This document shows positions 42,938-51,637 of a stretch of 64,000 nucleotides of DNA, in pieces. A program made the position numbers and the translations under genes. Below the pieces are notes generated by a model, which made no database searches, was not told the origin of the DNA, and saw only the letters and a program-made list of their open reading frames with translations. Positions within the stretch are counted from its first letter, which is position 1, and every line of letters starts with the position of its first letter. Source of the DNA: Cohnella sp. WQ 127256 (GTDB taxonomy: Bacteria; Bacillota; Bacilli; Paenibacillales; Paenibacillaceae); NCBI RefSeq assembly GCF_024519285.1, contig NZ_JAMZCY010000010.1, forward strand, positions 124,001 to 188,000, given 5' to 3'.

Positions 42938-43873
42938 ATGAAAAAAGGGATCATGCTTTTGACAGCGCTTTTATTGGTAATTGGTTTAACGGCCTGTGGT
43001 GGGAAATCCAAAGAGGACGGCGCTAAAAGCGCTAAAACAATTTCAATCATGACACCTTATCTGTCCTCCGTGACAACGAACGAAATGGTTGAATCATTGA
43101 AGAAGCAAGCTTCGGATAAGGGCTGGAAAGCGAATGTAGTCGATACAAAAGGGGATATGGGCCAGCTCGCGAGTCGGATGGAGGACGTGATTTCTTCCAA
43201 AACTAACGCGATCGTATTGGTCAGCACGGATCCGAATCAATTAAAGAGTCAAATCCAGCGGGCTAAAGAAAAGAATATCCCGGTTCTGGGTTGTGATTCT
43301 GGATATATCGAAGGAATGGTTATGAACGCCACAAGCGATAACAAGGAAATGTCCAAGCTGATTACGGATCATATGTTTCAAACACTTGGAAATGAAGGCA
43401 AAATTGTCATTCTGACGCATCGCCCTCATCCAGGTGTATTGGCAAGAACAGTACAATTGGATGAAATGATGAAGGATAAGCCGGGGATCTCCACAGTGAC
43501 GGAGCAGCAAGTCGAAGTTCCGGGACCGATCGAGAGCGCACGGAAGCAAATGGAAAGCTTGCTACTGTCTAACAAAGCGAAAGGCTCGATATCGGCGGTA
43601 TGGGCTGGATGGGATGAGGCAGCCATCGGTGCCGCACAAGCGATCGAGGCAGCGGGTAGAAAAGATATTATCGTTACTGGAATCGACGGGAATAGCCAAG
43701 CGGTTGATATGATTAAGAAGGATTCTCCACTCGTCGCTACAGTGAAGCAAAATTTCACGGGTATGACGGAGATCGTTGTTAAGCAATTGGACCTCGTATT
43801 CCAAGGTAAGCCTGCTGAGGGCACTGAGATGTATGCTCCTGCTAGCTTAATCACGAAAGACAATGCGAAATAA
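42938..43873 (+). CDS. Sugar ABC transporter binding lipoprotein
   Basis: Extracellular receptor of a ribose-type importer (RbsB/LsrB family), 311 residues. The signal peptide ends in the lipobox LTAC near residue 18. The periplasmic-binding fold shows VDTKGDMGQLASRMEDVISS and the ITGIDGN-like IIVTGIDGNSQAVDMIKKD. Four conserved sections match rbsB-type proteins, but the ligand-contact residues cannot be assigned by eye. ATG 42938 has AGGGGG upstream and excludes the frame from 42911. Probably cotranscribed with the SorC gene. Confidence 0.9.
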   Translation: MKKGIMLLTALLLVIGLTACGGKSKEDGAKSAKTISIMTPYLSSVTTNEMVESLKKQASDKGWKANVVDTKGDMGQLASRMEDVISSKTNAIVLVSTDPNQLKSQIQRAKEKNIPVLGCDSGYIEGMVMNATSDNKEMSKLITDHMFQTLGNEGKIVILTHRPHPGVLARTVQLDEMMKDKPGISTVTEQQVEVPGPIESARKQMESLLLSNKAKGSISAVWAGWDEAAIGAAQAIEAAGRKDIIVTGIDGNSQAVDMIKKDSPLVATVKQNFTGMTEIVVKQLDLVFQGKPAEGTEMYAPASLITKDNAK

Positions 43874-43874
43874 A

Positions 43875-43900
43875 AGAAAAGCGGCGAAGGTCGCTTTTCT
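43875..43900 (+). other. Hairpin between the binding-protein and ATPase genes
   Basis: AGAAAAGCG (43875-43883) / CGCTTTTCT (43892-43900), a 9-bp stem directly after the binding-protein stop, with no T-run after it. Such structures often protect the upstream mRNA, raising the level of the binding protein. Confidence 0.6.
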
Positions 43901-43927
43901 CAATCCATAGGCAAGGAGGGTTATAAA

Positions 43928-45445
43928 ATGACCCTTTTGAAAGTCGAAGGACTGAATAAGTTGTTTGGGCAGCATTATGCGCTTTCTGGCGTAGATTTCG
44001 AGCTTGAGCCTGGGGAAGTCCATGCATTAGTAGGAGAGAATGGGGCAGGGAAATCGACTTTCATCAAGATCATAACCGGGGTTTACAGTTTGGATGCCGG
44101 AACGATCACTTGGAAAGGTAAGAAGGTCACGATACCGGACCCCGACTCTGCTCGCCAGATCGGCATCAATGTCGTACATCAGGACAGACATCTTATTCCG
44201 TCCTTTTCCGGTTACGAGAATTTATTTCTTGGGCTAGCATATCCAAAGAACAAATCCCGGCTTGGTGTGAGTTGGAAAGAAATGCGGCTACGCGCTGATC
44301 AACTGAAAGCCGAATATAGCGTTGAATTGGATTTAAGTAAACCGGCCTCGAGGATGTCTCCACCTGAGAAAACAATGCTCGAAATTTTACGTGCGATGAT
44401 GCTCGAATGCAAGCTGCTCATTCTCGATGAGCCGACGGCTTCGTTGACAGATCAAGAATCGGAGCGGTTGTTCTCTTTGATCGGGAGGTTGACGCAGCAA
44501 GGTACGGCGATTCTATACGTGTCGCACCGCATGGATGAAATCTTCCGTTTGTCCGACCGAATTACGGTGTTCCGCAACGGACAACGAGTGGATACGGTTG
44601 TAGGTGCAAGCACCACGAAGGAACAATTGATTCGACTCATGAGCAATGCTGAGGTCAAGCAATCTCTACGGCGTTCGGGGAAGAAGCTTACGGGTGAAGC
44701 GGTGCTTAAAGTAAATAGCTTGTCCACGAATGATGGTAAGGTAAAGGATACGAGCTTAAATGTTCGCAAGGGAGAAATTGTAGGCATTTTCGGATTAGCG
44801 GGTGCTGGGAGAACTGAATTGCTGGAGACAATTTACGGGCTTAGGGAAGCCGCGGGCGGGAGCGTTGAAGTTGGGGGCAAAAAGCTAACCAAACTGTCGC
44901 CAAGAGTAGCGCTAGCGAACGGAGTTATCCTCATTCCGGAGGAGCGCAAACGTGATGCTTTAATTATGAATATGTCGATTCGTGAGAATATGACATTGCC
45001 GGTGCTAAGAAGGTTCTCCAGTGGTTGGAAGCTTCGTGGTCGAGCGGAGCGTTCCGAAGTGGCTTCCTGGATGCAGGAAATGAACGTAAAGGCAGCAGGA
45101 CCCGAGCAGGTGGTTGGTCAGCTTAGTGGTGGCAATCAGCAGAAGGTCGTATTTGCCAAGGCATTACTTTCTTCTCCTGTTTTGTTTTTGTGTGATGAGC
45201 CAACCCAAGCCGTAGATGTGATGACACGTGAAGAGATTCACCGATTGTTGAAGGCTCAAGCGAACAAAGGGGGCGGAGTGCTATTCGTATCCTCTGACCT
45301 GCAAGAAGTGCTGGATATTTCGGATCGTCTCTATGTCCTGCATGACAGCCGCATTGTGGCTGAGCTAGATAACGATGGAGTTACCTCTGAGCAAGTGCTT
45401 GGATATTGTTACAGTCATGGAAAAGGAAGTGAACATCATGGTTGA
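43928..45445 (+). CDS. Sugar ABC transporter ATPase (RbsA-like)
   Basis: A 505-residue tandem ATPase of the ribose/galactose/LsrA class. Domain 1 (about 1-240) has Walker A GENGAGKST and Walker B LLILDEPTASL. Domain 2 (about 255-500) has the degenerate Walker A GLAGAGRTE, signature LSGGNQQKVV and Walker B LFLCDEPTQAVD. In domain 1 the signature MSPPEKTMLEI is also diverged, as often happens in this class. It lies between binding-protein and permease genes, overlapping the latter by eight bases. Confidence 0.93.
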   Translation: MTLLKVEGLNKLFGQHYALSGVDFELEPGEVHALVGENGAGKSTFIKIITGVYSLDAGTITWKGKKVTIPDPDSARQIGINVVHQDRHLIPSFSGYENLFLGLAYPKNKSRLGVSWKEMRLRADQLKAEYSVELDLSKPASRMSPPEKTMLEILRAMMLECKLLILDEPTASLTDQESERLFSLIGRLTQQGTAILYVSHRMDEIFRLSDRITVFRNGQRVDTVVGASTTKEQLIRLMSNAEVKQSLRRSGKKLTGEAVLKVNSLSTNDGKVKDTSLNVRKGEIVGIFGLAGAGRTELLETIYGLREAAGGSVEVGGKKLTKLSPRVALANGVILIPEERKRDALIMNMSIRENMTLPVLRRFSSGWKLRGRAERSEVASWMQEMNVKAAGPEQVVGQLSGGNQQKVVFAKALLSSPVLFLCDEPTQAVDVMTREEIHRLLKAQANKGGGVLFVSSDLQEVLDISDRLYVLHDSRIVAELDNDGVTSEQVLGYCYSHGKGSEHHG

Positions 45446-46397
45446 GCGTAGCTCGAGCATCTCTTATATCCGGCTCATTCGAACTTACGGCACGGTCGTT
45501 GCCGGATTATTTATCATATTAGCGTTTTCGATTATGAGCCCGGATTCATTCGCATCAATAGATAATGCAATCAATATTAGCCGTCAAATTTCGTTCCTAG
45601 TTATCATAGCACTGGGTGCTACGCTCGTTATGTCCGTAGGGGAGTTCGACCTCTCGGTCGGAGCGCTGGCTAGTTTCGGAGGCGTGTTCGCAGCCAAAAT
45701 GGCAGTTGCTGGTTATCCGATTTGGATTACTTTTCTTGTCCCTATGGTCATTGCCTTTGGTATTGGGTTCATTAATGGCTGGATTATTACACGGTTCCGT
45801 GTGCTCTCATTTATTACTACACTTGCGATGGGGACGATACTAGGTGGTTTGAATTTCCGCTTAACAGGTGGAGCGACCGTATTCGAGAGCATTCCAGACG
45901 GATTCCGTTATCTAGGGCAGAAAGAATGGTTAGGCATTCCACTGCTATCGTTTATTATGCTAATCGTCACCCTAATATTCTGGTACGTGATGACTCACAT
46001 GTCCTTCGGTCGCAAGCTATATGCCATCGGTGGCAATGAGGCAGCATCAAGAGTCGCAGGCGTGCGTGTCGCATTAAATAAGAATATGGCCTTTGCTTTA
46101 TGTGGGATGCTTGCGGCTTTGACAGGCATTCTGATGGCATCTCGGTTAGGTTCCGCACATCCTACTGGCGGAGATGGCTTATTTTTGTCCGCTTACGCGG
46201 CTGCTTTCCTAGGTATGACTTCTTTCAAAGAAGGCGTTCCAAATATTTGGGGTACCTTCGTTGGGGCAGCCATTATCGGTGTGCTGGCGAACGGATTAAC
46301 GATACTTGAAGTGCCTACTTTTATGCAGGACGTGATTACGGGTTGCATCGTTATTGCAGCTGTTCTTATGCAAAAGCTTGGACGTGGTCAAGGATGA
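45438..46397 (+). CDS. Sugar ABC transporter permease (RbsC-like)
   Basis: A 319-residue permease with about nine transmembrane segments. Family marks are GEFDLSVGALASFGG, ITRFRVLSFITTLAMGTIL, and YAIGGNEAASRVAGVRV. Only one permease gene is present, implying a homodimer, unlike the LsrCD pair. ATG 45438 has AAAGGAAG upstream and overlaps the ATPase stop by eight bases; the 45375 frame is rejected. Its stop overlaps the start of the TrpA-like gene (ATGA). Confidence 0.92.
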   Translation: MVERSSSISYIRLIRTYGTVVAGLFIILAFSIMSPDSFASIDNAINISRQISFLVIIALGATLVMSVGEFDLSVGALASFGGVFAAKMAVAGYPIWITFLVPMVIAFGIGFINGWIITRFRVLSFITTLAMGTILGGLNFRLTGGATVFESIPDGFRYLGQKEWLGIPLLSFIMLIVTLIFWYVMTHMSFGRKLYAIGGNEAASRVAGVRVALNKNMAFALCGMLAALTGILMASRLGSAHPTGGDGLFLSAYAAAFLGMTSFKEGVPNIWGTFVGAAIIGVLANGLTILEVPTFMQDVITGCIVIAAVLMQKLGRGQG

Positions 46398-47209
46398 AGA
46401 CGAACTTGTATAGTCCTATGAATGCTGAAGTGTTTCACGATGCCAAGGATAGGGCGGAAGCGTTGCTCATTGGATACTTGGTGGCGGGCGATCCTACGAT
46501 CGACGAATCGTTTGAGATGATTCAAGCAAGCGCACACGCAGGCATTGACATTATAGAGTTAGGTGTACCTAGTCCGAATCCCTTCGCCGACGGTGAAGTG
46601 ATCAAGCGTGCCCATAAACGGGCATTGGATGCAGGGGCGGCAGCTTCGGAAGGACTTCTTGCGCTGTGGCGTAAGGTTCGGCAAGAGGTTTCTCGTCCGA
46701 TATGGGCAATGGGTTATAAAAACGAGCTAATTGACGAAGGGTTGTACCGTCTTTTAATGGAGGAACAACTTATTGACGCTCTCGTACTGCCTGATTGCAC
46801 ATTGGAGGAGCAAATCCGACTGCAGGAGGAGGTAGGAAAGGCTGGAATTGACGTCATAAGATTTATTAATAGTGCAATGGATGACGAGAAAATCCGAAAC
46901 GTCTGTAATGGGGCCACGATCATATACGCACAATCCTATGCCGGCACGACTGGTGATCCAATGGCTCAGCTTCAGGACCCATCTGTGCTATGTGACCGGA
47001 TACGACCCCATTTGCCAAAGGGGATGCTTGTCTCGGGGTTCGGACTTAGGTCGCCGGAACGAGTTGGCAAAGCTGTACAAAGTGGTTTTGATGGTGCTGT
47101 TGTGGGTTCTGTCCTCGTCAGTCGGTGCGAGAACCGGGAGAAGGATTATTTGTACCGTTTAGTGGCAGAAATGAAACTGGAGACGTTGATCTCCTCTACT
47201 GGGGGTTGA
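46394..47209 (+). CDS. TrpA-like (tryptophan synthase alpha family) TIM-barrel protein
   Basis: A 271-residue protein of the tryptophan synthase alpha fold, without trpB or other trp genes nearby. It keeps the TrpA residues IIELGVP (catalytic Glu) and ADGEVIKRAHKRAL (catalytic Asp), the phosphate-binding GFGLRSPERV and GAVVGSVLVSRC, and the loop IIYAQSYAGTTGDP. The usual PFSDP is PSPNPF. TrpA cleaves indole-glycerol phosphate by a retro-aldol step, releasing glyceraldehyde-3-phosphate. Here it may cleave a phosphorylated sugar-like compound. The ATG overlaps the permease stop. Substrate unknown. Confidence 0.8.
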   Translation: MKTNLYSPMNAEVFHDAKDRAEALLIGYLVAGDPTIDESFEMIQASAHAGIDIIELGVPSPNPFADGEVIKRAHKRALDAGAAASEGLLALWRKVRQEVSRPIWAMGYKNELIDEGLYRLLMEEQLIDALVLPDCTLEEQIRLQEEVGKAGIDVIRFINSAMDDEKIRNVCNGATIIYAQSYAGTTGDPMAQLQDPSVLCDRIRPHLPKGMLVSGFGLRSPERVGKAVQSGFDGAVVGSVLVSRCENREKDYLYRLVAEMKLETLISSTGG

Positions 47210-47213
47210 ACAG

Positions 47214-48707
47214 GTGAAATATATCGCTTCTTTCGATATCGGCACAACGAACGTCAAAGGGATTCTGGTCAATGAAGATGCAACGATCTTCTTTGAGAAA
47301 AACATTTCCTTAAACGTCATTCGTCACGGTAGTTTTGTCGAACAGGAACCCCAGCAATGGTATGACGCTGTCACCCGAATATCCAAAGATTGGTTTAAGG
47401 TAGGGATCAAGCCTAAGGATATTGCGTTGTTAACTTTTAGTGGACAGATGCAGGATTGCATTCCAATTGGAGAGGGCGTTCAGCCCCTAAGACCTGCGAT
47501 CTTGTATGCGGACAATCGTGCCACGGAGCAATCGAAGGTACTGCTCGAAGAGATCGGGGAATCGCACATTCACCAGTTGACTGAAAATCATATGGACGGC
47601 ACGTTAACGTTTCCCAAAATCTTATGGCTACAGGAGAATGAAGCGGAAGTGTTCCAGAAAACAGTGAACTTTCTGGTCAGTTCCAAGGATTATGCGATTG
47701 CACGGTTGACTGGAGTATACGCGACTGATCCGACATCAGCAGCGACAACCGGCTGCATGGACATCCGTTCGCGCTCATGGATCGGCTCATGGCTGGAGCG
47801 TTACGGAGTGAAGCGGGAGCAAATGCCGAGCATATTCGGCTCGGATGAAATTGTAGGTTACGTGCACGAGCAGGGAGCAGCGGAATCAGGCTTTGCGGTA
47901 GGTACACCCGTCTTGTGTGGAATCGGGGATGCAGGTGCGGCTACGCTCGGAGCAGGTGTTCATGACGAAGATGAAGTATACGCGTATATCGGCACGACTG
48001 GCTGGGTGGCCGCTGCCTCATTCGGATTCATTGACGTACGGAGCGGTGCGTTTAATCTATCTTATGTGGATGATGGGCGTCAGATTTCTATTGCACCACT
48101 GTCTAACGCGGGGAATGCGCACCAGTGGGCGATGGATACGTTCGGCAATGGGAGTCGTGGTGACTCTCTATCGTATCAGCAGTTCGAACAGGCGTTGCAA
48201 CGGGTTGAGCGAGGTCAGCATGAAGTCATGTTTTTGCCTTACTTAAATGGTGAGAGATGTCCTGTCCAAGACATGAACGCATCAGGTTGCTTTATCGGTT
48301 TGAAGCCAACGACGACCAAGGAAGAGATGGGGACCGCCGTCTTAGAAGGGGTTGCGTTAGCGATGCGTCAAGTGCTGGAGTTGTTAGCTAAGGATGGTTC
48401 AAATTTTCGGGTTACCCTCATTGGGGGCGGAGCGAAAAGTAAATCATGGTGCCAAATCATCGCGGATGTATTAGGGTGTGAGCTTGTTGTACCTAAAGAT
48501 TCGCAATATTTGCCATCCCTGGGTGCTGCGGCGTTAGGATTCCGTCATGTAGGCTGGAGCCAGGATTACTCCTCTTTGTGTCGTACCTTTAAAGGGTTAC
48601 AGAAGGCGGAAGTATATTCGCCAAATACTTCCCTCAAGGCATACTACGAGAGGCAATACGATAAGTACAAACGCTTTTATTATGCGGTCGCTCCCTTGTT
48701 TTCTTAA
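47214..48707 (+). CDS. FGGY-family carbohydrate kinase
   Basis: A 497-residue kinase of the xylulokinase/LsrK group. The phosphate-binding motif is FDIGTTNVKGILV at the N terminus, the substrate region has TFSGQMQDCIPIG with ILYADNRA, and the second half has the ATP region GIGDAGAATLGAG, YIGTTGWVAA and LIGGGAKSKSWCQ. The catalytic Asp-Ala in GDAGAA appears intact. GTG 47214 follows GGGGG by eight bases and comes four bases after the TrpA-like stop. It likely phosphorylates the imported compound. It ends the operon, before a terminator. Confidence 0.9.
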   Translation: MKYIASFDIGTTNVKGILVNEDATIFFEKNISLNVIRHGSFVEQEPQQWYDAVTRISKDWFKVGIKPKDIALLTFSGQMQDCIPIGEGVQPLRPAILYADNRATEQSKVLLEEIGESHIHQLTENHMDGTLTFPKILWLQENEAEVFQKTVNFLVSSKDYAIARLTGVYATDPTSAATTGCMDIRSRSWIGSWLERYGVKREQMPSIFGSDEIVGYVHEQGAAESGFAVGTPVLCGIGDAGAATLGAGVHDEDEVYAYIGTTGWVAAASFGFIDVRSGAFNLSYVDDGRQISIAPLSNAGNAHQWAMDTFGNGSRGDSLSYQQFEQALQRVERGQHEVMFLPYLNGERCPVQDMNASGCFIGLKPTTTKEEMGTAVLEGVALAMRQVLELLAKDGSNFRVTLIGGGAKSKSWCQIIADVLGCELVVPKDSQYLPSLGAAALGFRHVGWSQDYSSLCRTFKGLQKAEVYSPNTSLKAYYERQYDKYKRFYYAVAPLFS

Positions 48708-48726
48708 CCATTGCATCTCATACTCT

Positions 48727-48769
48727 GAGGCTTTTCAGAAATTTATTTCTGAGAATTGCCTCTTTTTTA
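48727..48769 (+). terminator. Terminator of the sugar operon
   Basis: GAGGC (48727-48731) / GCCTC (48758-48762) with an inner TTCAGAAA/TTTCTGAG helix, followed by TTTTTT. Confidence 0.85.
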
Positions 48770-48830
48770 TGTACTTTGTACTCCCTATGATAAACTGGAA
48801 TGATTGCAAAAGTGCTAAGGAGAGATTTCT

Positions 48831-49295
48831 TTGTTTAATGTTTACATAGGAAAACCCGTCCCAGATTTTGAGCTTCCCGCCACGAATGGGAAAACCGTAC
48901 GATTAAGTGAGTATCGGGGCCGCAAGGTCGTCATTTATTTTTATCCGAAGGATATGACTCCGGCGTGCACACAGGAATCATGCGATTTTCGAGATGCGAG
49001 TGCGACATTCGGACAGTCTAATGCCATTATCCTAGGTATTAGCACGGATGAGCTCATAAGGCATTACAAGTTCATTGAGAAGTACGAGCTTCCTTTCCTG
49101 CTCCTCGCAGATCCAGAGCATCGAGTGTGCGAGTTGTTTGGCGTTTGGCAGGAGAAGAAGTTATATGGAAAAACGTATATGGGCATCGTTCGATCGACTT
49201 TTCTCCTCAACGAAGAAGGCATACTCGTTCAAGAGTGGCGCAACCTAAAGGTGAAAGGTCATGTCGACAACGTGAAGCAAGCCCTCCTAAAATAA
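48831..49295 (+). CDS. bcp: Thioredoxin-dependent peroxiredoxin (Bcp/PrxQ type)
   Basis: A 154-residue thiol peroxidase that reduces hydroperoxides. The peroxidatic site DMTPACTQESCDFRD has the catalytic Cys and a second Cys five residues later, the PrxQ/Bcp resolving pattern. The N-terminal PDFELPATNGKTVRLSEYRG is typical. The start is TTG 48831, seven bases after AAGGAGAG, with no nearby ATG in frame. It follows the sugar operon terminator, so it should be independent of that operon. Confidence 0.92.
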   Translation: MFNVYIGKPVPDFELPATNGKTVRLSEYRGRKVVIYFYPKDMTPACTQESCDFRDASATFGQSNAIILGISTDELIRHYKFIEKYELPFLLLADPEHRVCELFGVWQEKKLYGKTYMGIVRSTFLLNEEGILVQEWRNLKVKGHVDNVKQALLK

Positions 49296-49347
49296 CTATA
49301 CAGACAATTTGTAGTATGATAATATACTCGAAACAGGAGATGATCAG

Positions 49348-50061
49348 ATGAATTCTAATTCCAAGGTTTCATTCCAAACCCTCAACCGAACGAAGCTCGT
49401 TGACGATGTTGTTGTCCAGTTGCAGAAGATCATCTCTAGCGGAGAGCTGCAGTATGGTGACAAAATACCGACTGAGCCCGAGCTCATGGAGCAGTTCGGC
49501 GTTGGGCGTTCCACGATTCGTGAAGCCGTCAGGGTACTCGTCCACGCAGGTTTGTTAGAGAAGAAGCAAGGCTTTGGAACCTTTCTCGCTTCGACCTCGG
49601 TCATTCAGGAGCCACTCGAGAATAGGCTTAGAAGAGCTGAGATTGTAGAGGTATACGAGGTTCGGAAGATGATGGAGTTGGAAATCTCGAGGCTGGCAGC
49701 GGAGCGTCGTGACGAACAGGATCTTGAGCATATGCGTCATTTTCTTGATCAACGATCTGATGCTTTAAGTAAGGGCGATACGAATGGTTATCTCAACGCA
49801 GATATCGAATTCCACATTGCCGTAGCGGCAGCTAGCAAAAACCATGTTGTTGCAGACCTCTATCGGACGTTCTCTTCCGTACTGCGGGAAGCTTTATTCA
49901 AATTGGCTAAGGATAAGGAGGGGCACGATCCCAATACAGAGTTTCACGAGAAGCTGTTCGAATCCATTAAGGCTAAAGATGTAGCGGCTGCTGAGCTTTG
50001 GACGCTCCGAAACTTGGACGGAACTGTGGGACAGCTCAGGGATTGGATGAACATGAATTAA
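49348..50061 (+). CDS. GntR-family regulator, FadR/FCD type
   Basis: A 237-residue transcription factor. The winged helix-turn-helix spans about 15-80 (IPTEPELMEQFGVGRSTIRE and LLEKKQGFGTFL), and the FCD ligand-binding domain covers about 95-225 with EVYEVRKMMELEISRLAAERR and the metal-binding NADIEFHIAVAAAS. It probably controls the divergently spaced MFS exporter downstream, which has two copies of a palindrome in its promoter region. Its ligand is likely an organic acid, as for most FCD proteins. AGGAGA precedes the ATG. Confidence 0.9.
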   Translation: MNSNSKVSFQTLNRTKLVDDVVVQLQKIISSGELQYGDKIPTEPELMEQFGVGRSTIREAVRVLVHAGLLEKKQGFGTFLASTSVIQEPLENRLRRAEIVEVYEVRKMMELEISRLAAERRDEQDLEHMRHFLDQRSDALSKGDTNGYLNADIEFHIAVAAASKNHVVADLYRTFSSVLREALFKLAKDKEGHDPNTEFHEKLFESIKAKDVAAAELWTLRNLDGTVGQLRDWMNMN

Positions 50062-50095
50062 ATGAATAAAAATCTCAGATTAGCGTTCTATGTAT

Positions 50096-50112
50096 TCAAA
50101 CATCAGATGATA
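50096..50112. promoter_or_regulatory. Putative GntR operator, copy 1
   Basis: TCAAACATCAGATGATA, containing the palindrome CATC-A-GATG. It recurs 69 bases further on. Confidence 0.55.
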
Positions 50113-50164
50113 AGATGAATTAAAGCGAAAAGTAATCCTAAAGGAAAACCCCTTCATTTTGACA

Positions 50165-50181
50165 TCAAACATCTGATGATA
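50165..50181. promoter_or_regulatory. Putative GntR operator, copy 2
   Basis: TCAAACATCTGATGATA differs from copy 1 only at the palindrome centre. It directly follows a TTGACA (50159-50164) and lies where the promoter spacer of the MFS gene would be, so binding should block that promoter. Confidence 0.6.
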
Positions 50182-50200
50182 TGACGAAAGGATGTGCCCT

Positions 50201-51409
50201 ATGAGCACTAAAGATTCTGTAAGCTTACAAGCAAAAACGGTATACTCCATTTTATTTTCAATCAGTCTCGTTCATTTACTTAACGATTCGATCCAGTCCG
50301 TAATCCCGGCGATTTTCCCAATCCTCCAGCAATCGATGCAGCTAAGCTTTGCACAGATCGGATGGATCGCCTTCACCTTGAACGTTACGGCATCTTTGCT
50401 ACAGCCACTAATTGGGTGGTATACCGACTCCAAGCCTAAACCTTTTTTGCTTCCTGCCGGTGTCGTTTTTTCACTATTAGGTATGGTTGTATTGGCCTTT
50501 GCCGATAGCTACTCGTTCGTCATTTTATCGGTCGTCCTCATCGGGCTTGGCTCAGCAGTCCTTCATCCTGAGGCATCTCGCGTTGCTTATATGGCAGCAG
50601 GCTCACGTAGAGGACTCGCGCAATCTATTTTCCAAACAGGAGGTAATATCGGTCAGGCATTAGCTCCAATTTTTACGGCACTCATATTCGTTCCCTTTGG
50701 GCAATTCGGGATTATTTGGTTTACGATTGCGGCAGCAGCAGCTTTTGTTGTGCAAATCTACGTGGCCAAATGGTACAGAGCCTACATCAGTCGCCAAACT
50801 ACGGTTAAGAAAACAGCGACTAAGAAAAAGCCTTTGCCTAAGAAAACAATTGTCTACGCCATGACCATTCTCATTTTATTGCTATTTTCCAAGTTTGTTT
50901 ATGTAGCTAGCATGACAGGGTTTTTCTCGTTCTATCTGATCGATCATCATCACATCACGACGGAATACGCTCAAGTCTTTATTTTCGCATTGTTGGCGGC
51001 CGGTGCTGTAGGTACCTTTATGGGGGGGCCTCTTGCTGATCGTTTCGGTCGAAGGAATATGATTTGGTTTTCCATTTTAGGTACCGCACCGTTCTCGTTA
51101 CTGCTTCCTTATGCGAACCTGTTCTGGTCGGTCATTCTTTGTTTGTTCATCGGATTTATTTTGTTGTCCGGGTTTTCAGTGATCATTGTGTATGCTCAAG
51201 AGCTGCTGCCTGGTAAAGTCGGTACGGTATCGGGGCTTTTCTTCGGATTAGCATTTGGTCTCGGAGGGATCGGCTCTGTTGTTCTAGGGATGCTAGCGGA
51301 TGCGACAAGTATCTCTTTCGTTATTAAGCTGTGTGCGTTCCTGCCGTTAATCGGATTGCTTGCTGTTTTCCTGCCAACAGATCGCAAACTGAACCTAGCT
51401 AGATCATAA
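50201..51409 (+). CDS. MFS exporter (Fsr/fosmidomycin-resistance-like)
   Basis: A 402-residue transporter with twelve predicted transmembrane segments. The N-terminal half has ISLVHLLNDSIQSVIPAIFP, and GLGSAVLHPEASRVAYMAAG with FQTGGNIGQALAP, all typical of the Fsr family. The middle loop, rich in Lys (about residues 200-215), separates the halves. Probably a drug or metabolite efflux pump; the substrate is not known. ATG 50201 has AAAGGA eight bases upstream and is preferred over ATG 50192. The two CATCNGATG palindromes ahead of it suggest control by the neighbouring GntR protein. Confidence 0.87.
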   Translation: MSTKDSVSLQAKTVYSILFSISLVHLLNDSIQSVIPAIFPILQQSMQLSFAQIGWIAFTLNVTASLLQPLIGWYTDSKPKPFLLPAGVVFSLLGMVVLAFADSYSFVILSVVLIGLGSAVLHPEASRVAYMAAGSRRGLAQSIFQTGGNIGQALAPIFTALIFVPFGQFGIIWFTIAAAAAFVVQIYVAKWYRAYISRQTTVKKTATKKKPLPKKTIVYAMTILILLLFSKFVYVASMTGFFSFYLIDHHHITTEYAQVFIFALLAAGAVGTFMGGPLADRFGRRNMIWFSILGTAPFSLLLPYANLFWSVILCLFIGFILLSGFSVIIVYAQELLPGKVGTVSGLFFGLAFGLGGIGSVVLGMLADATSISFVIKLCAFLPLIGLLAVFLPTDRKLNLARS

Positions 51410-51466
51410 GCCGAGTCTCTTAGGGGATGATAACGTGATCTACCTGAAACAGAAACCTGACTCGCC

Positions 51467-51496
51467 TTGACGCTGTCGAATCCGCAAAGCTATAAT
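51467..51496 (+). promoter_or_regulatory. Promoter of guaA
   Basis: -35 TTGACG (51467-51472), 18-base spacer, perfect -10 TATAAT (51491-51496), about 140 bases ahead of the start. No PurBox pair was seen here. Confidence 0.68.
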
Positions 51497-51637
51497 TACT
51501 TCAATTGATTTACCCTGCGGAACGACAAGACCGTCAGCAATGGCGATTTAAGGTTTGCGCTTATTACCCCGCGAAACAGAGGACGCATGCGATATGCAGC
51601 GATATTTCGTTTACGCTCAGGAGGCTCGGTTTACCCA

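Noticed and set aside
43426..43863. 145-residue frame antisense to the sugar-binding protein gene
   Set aside because: Shadow frame; no ribosome binding site and no recognisable protein family.
49348..51409. GntR plus MFS pair as part of the sugar operon
   Set aside because: The sugar operon ends at a terminator (48727-48769), and the peroxiredoxin gene with its own ribosome binding site lies between.
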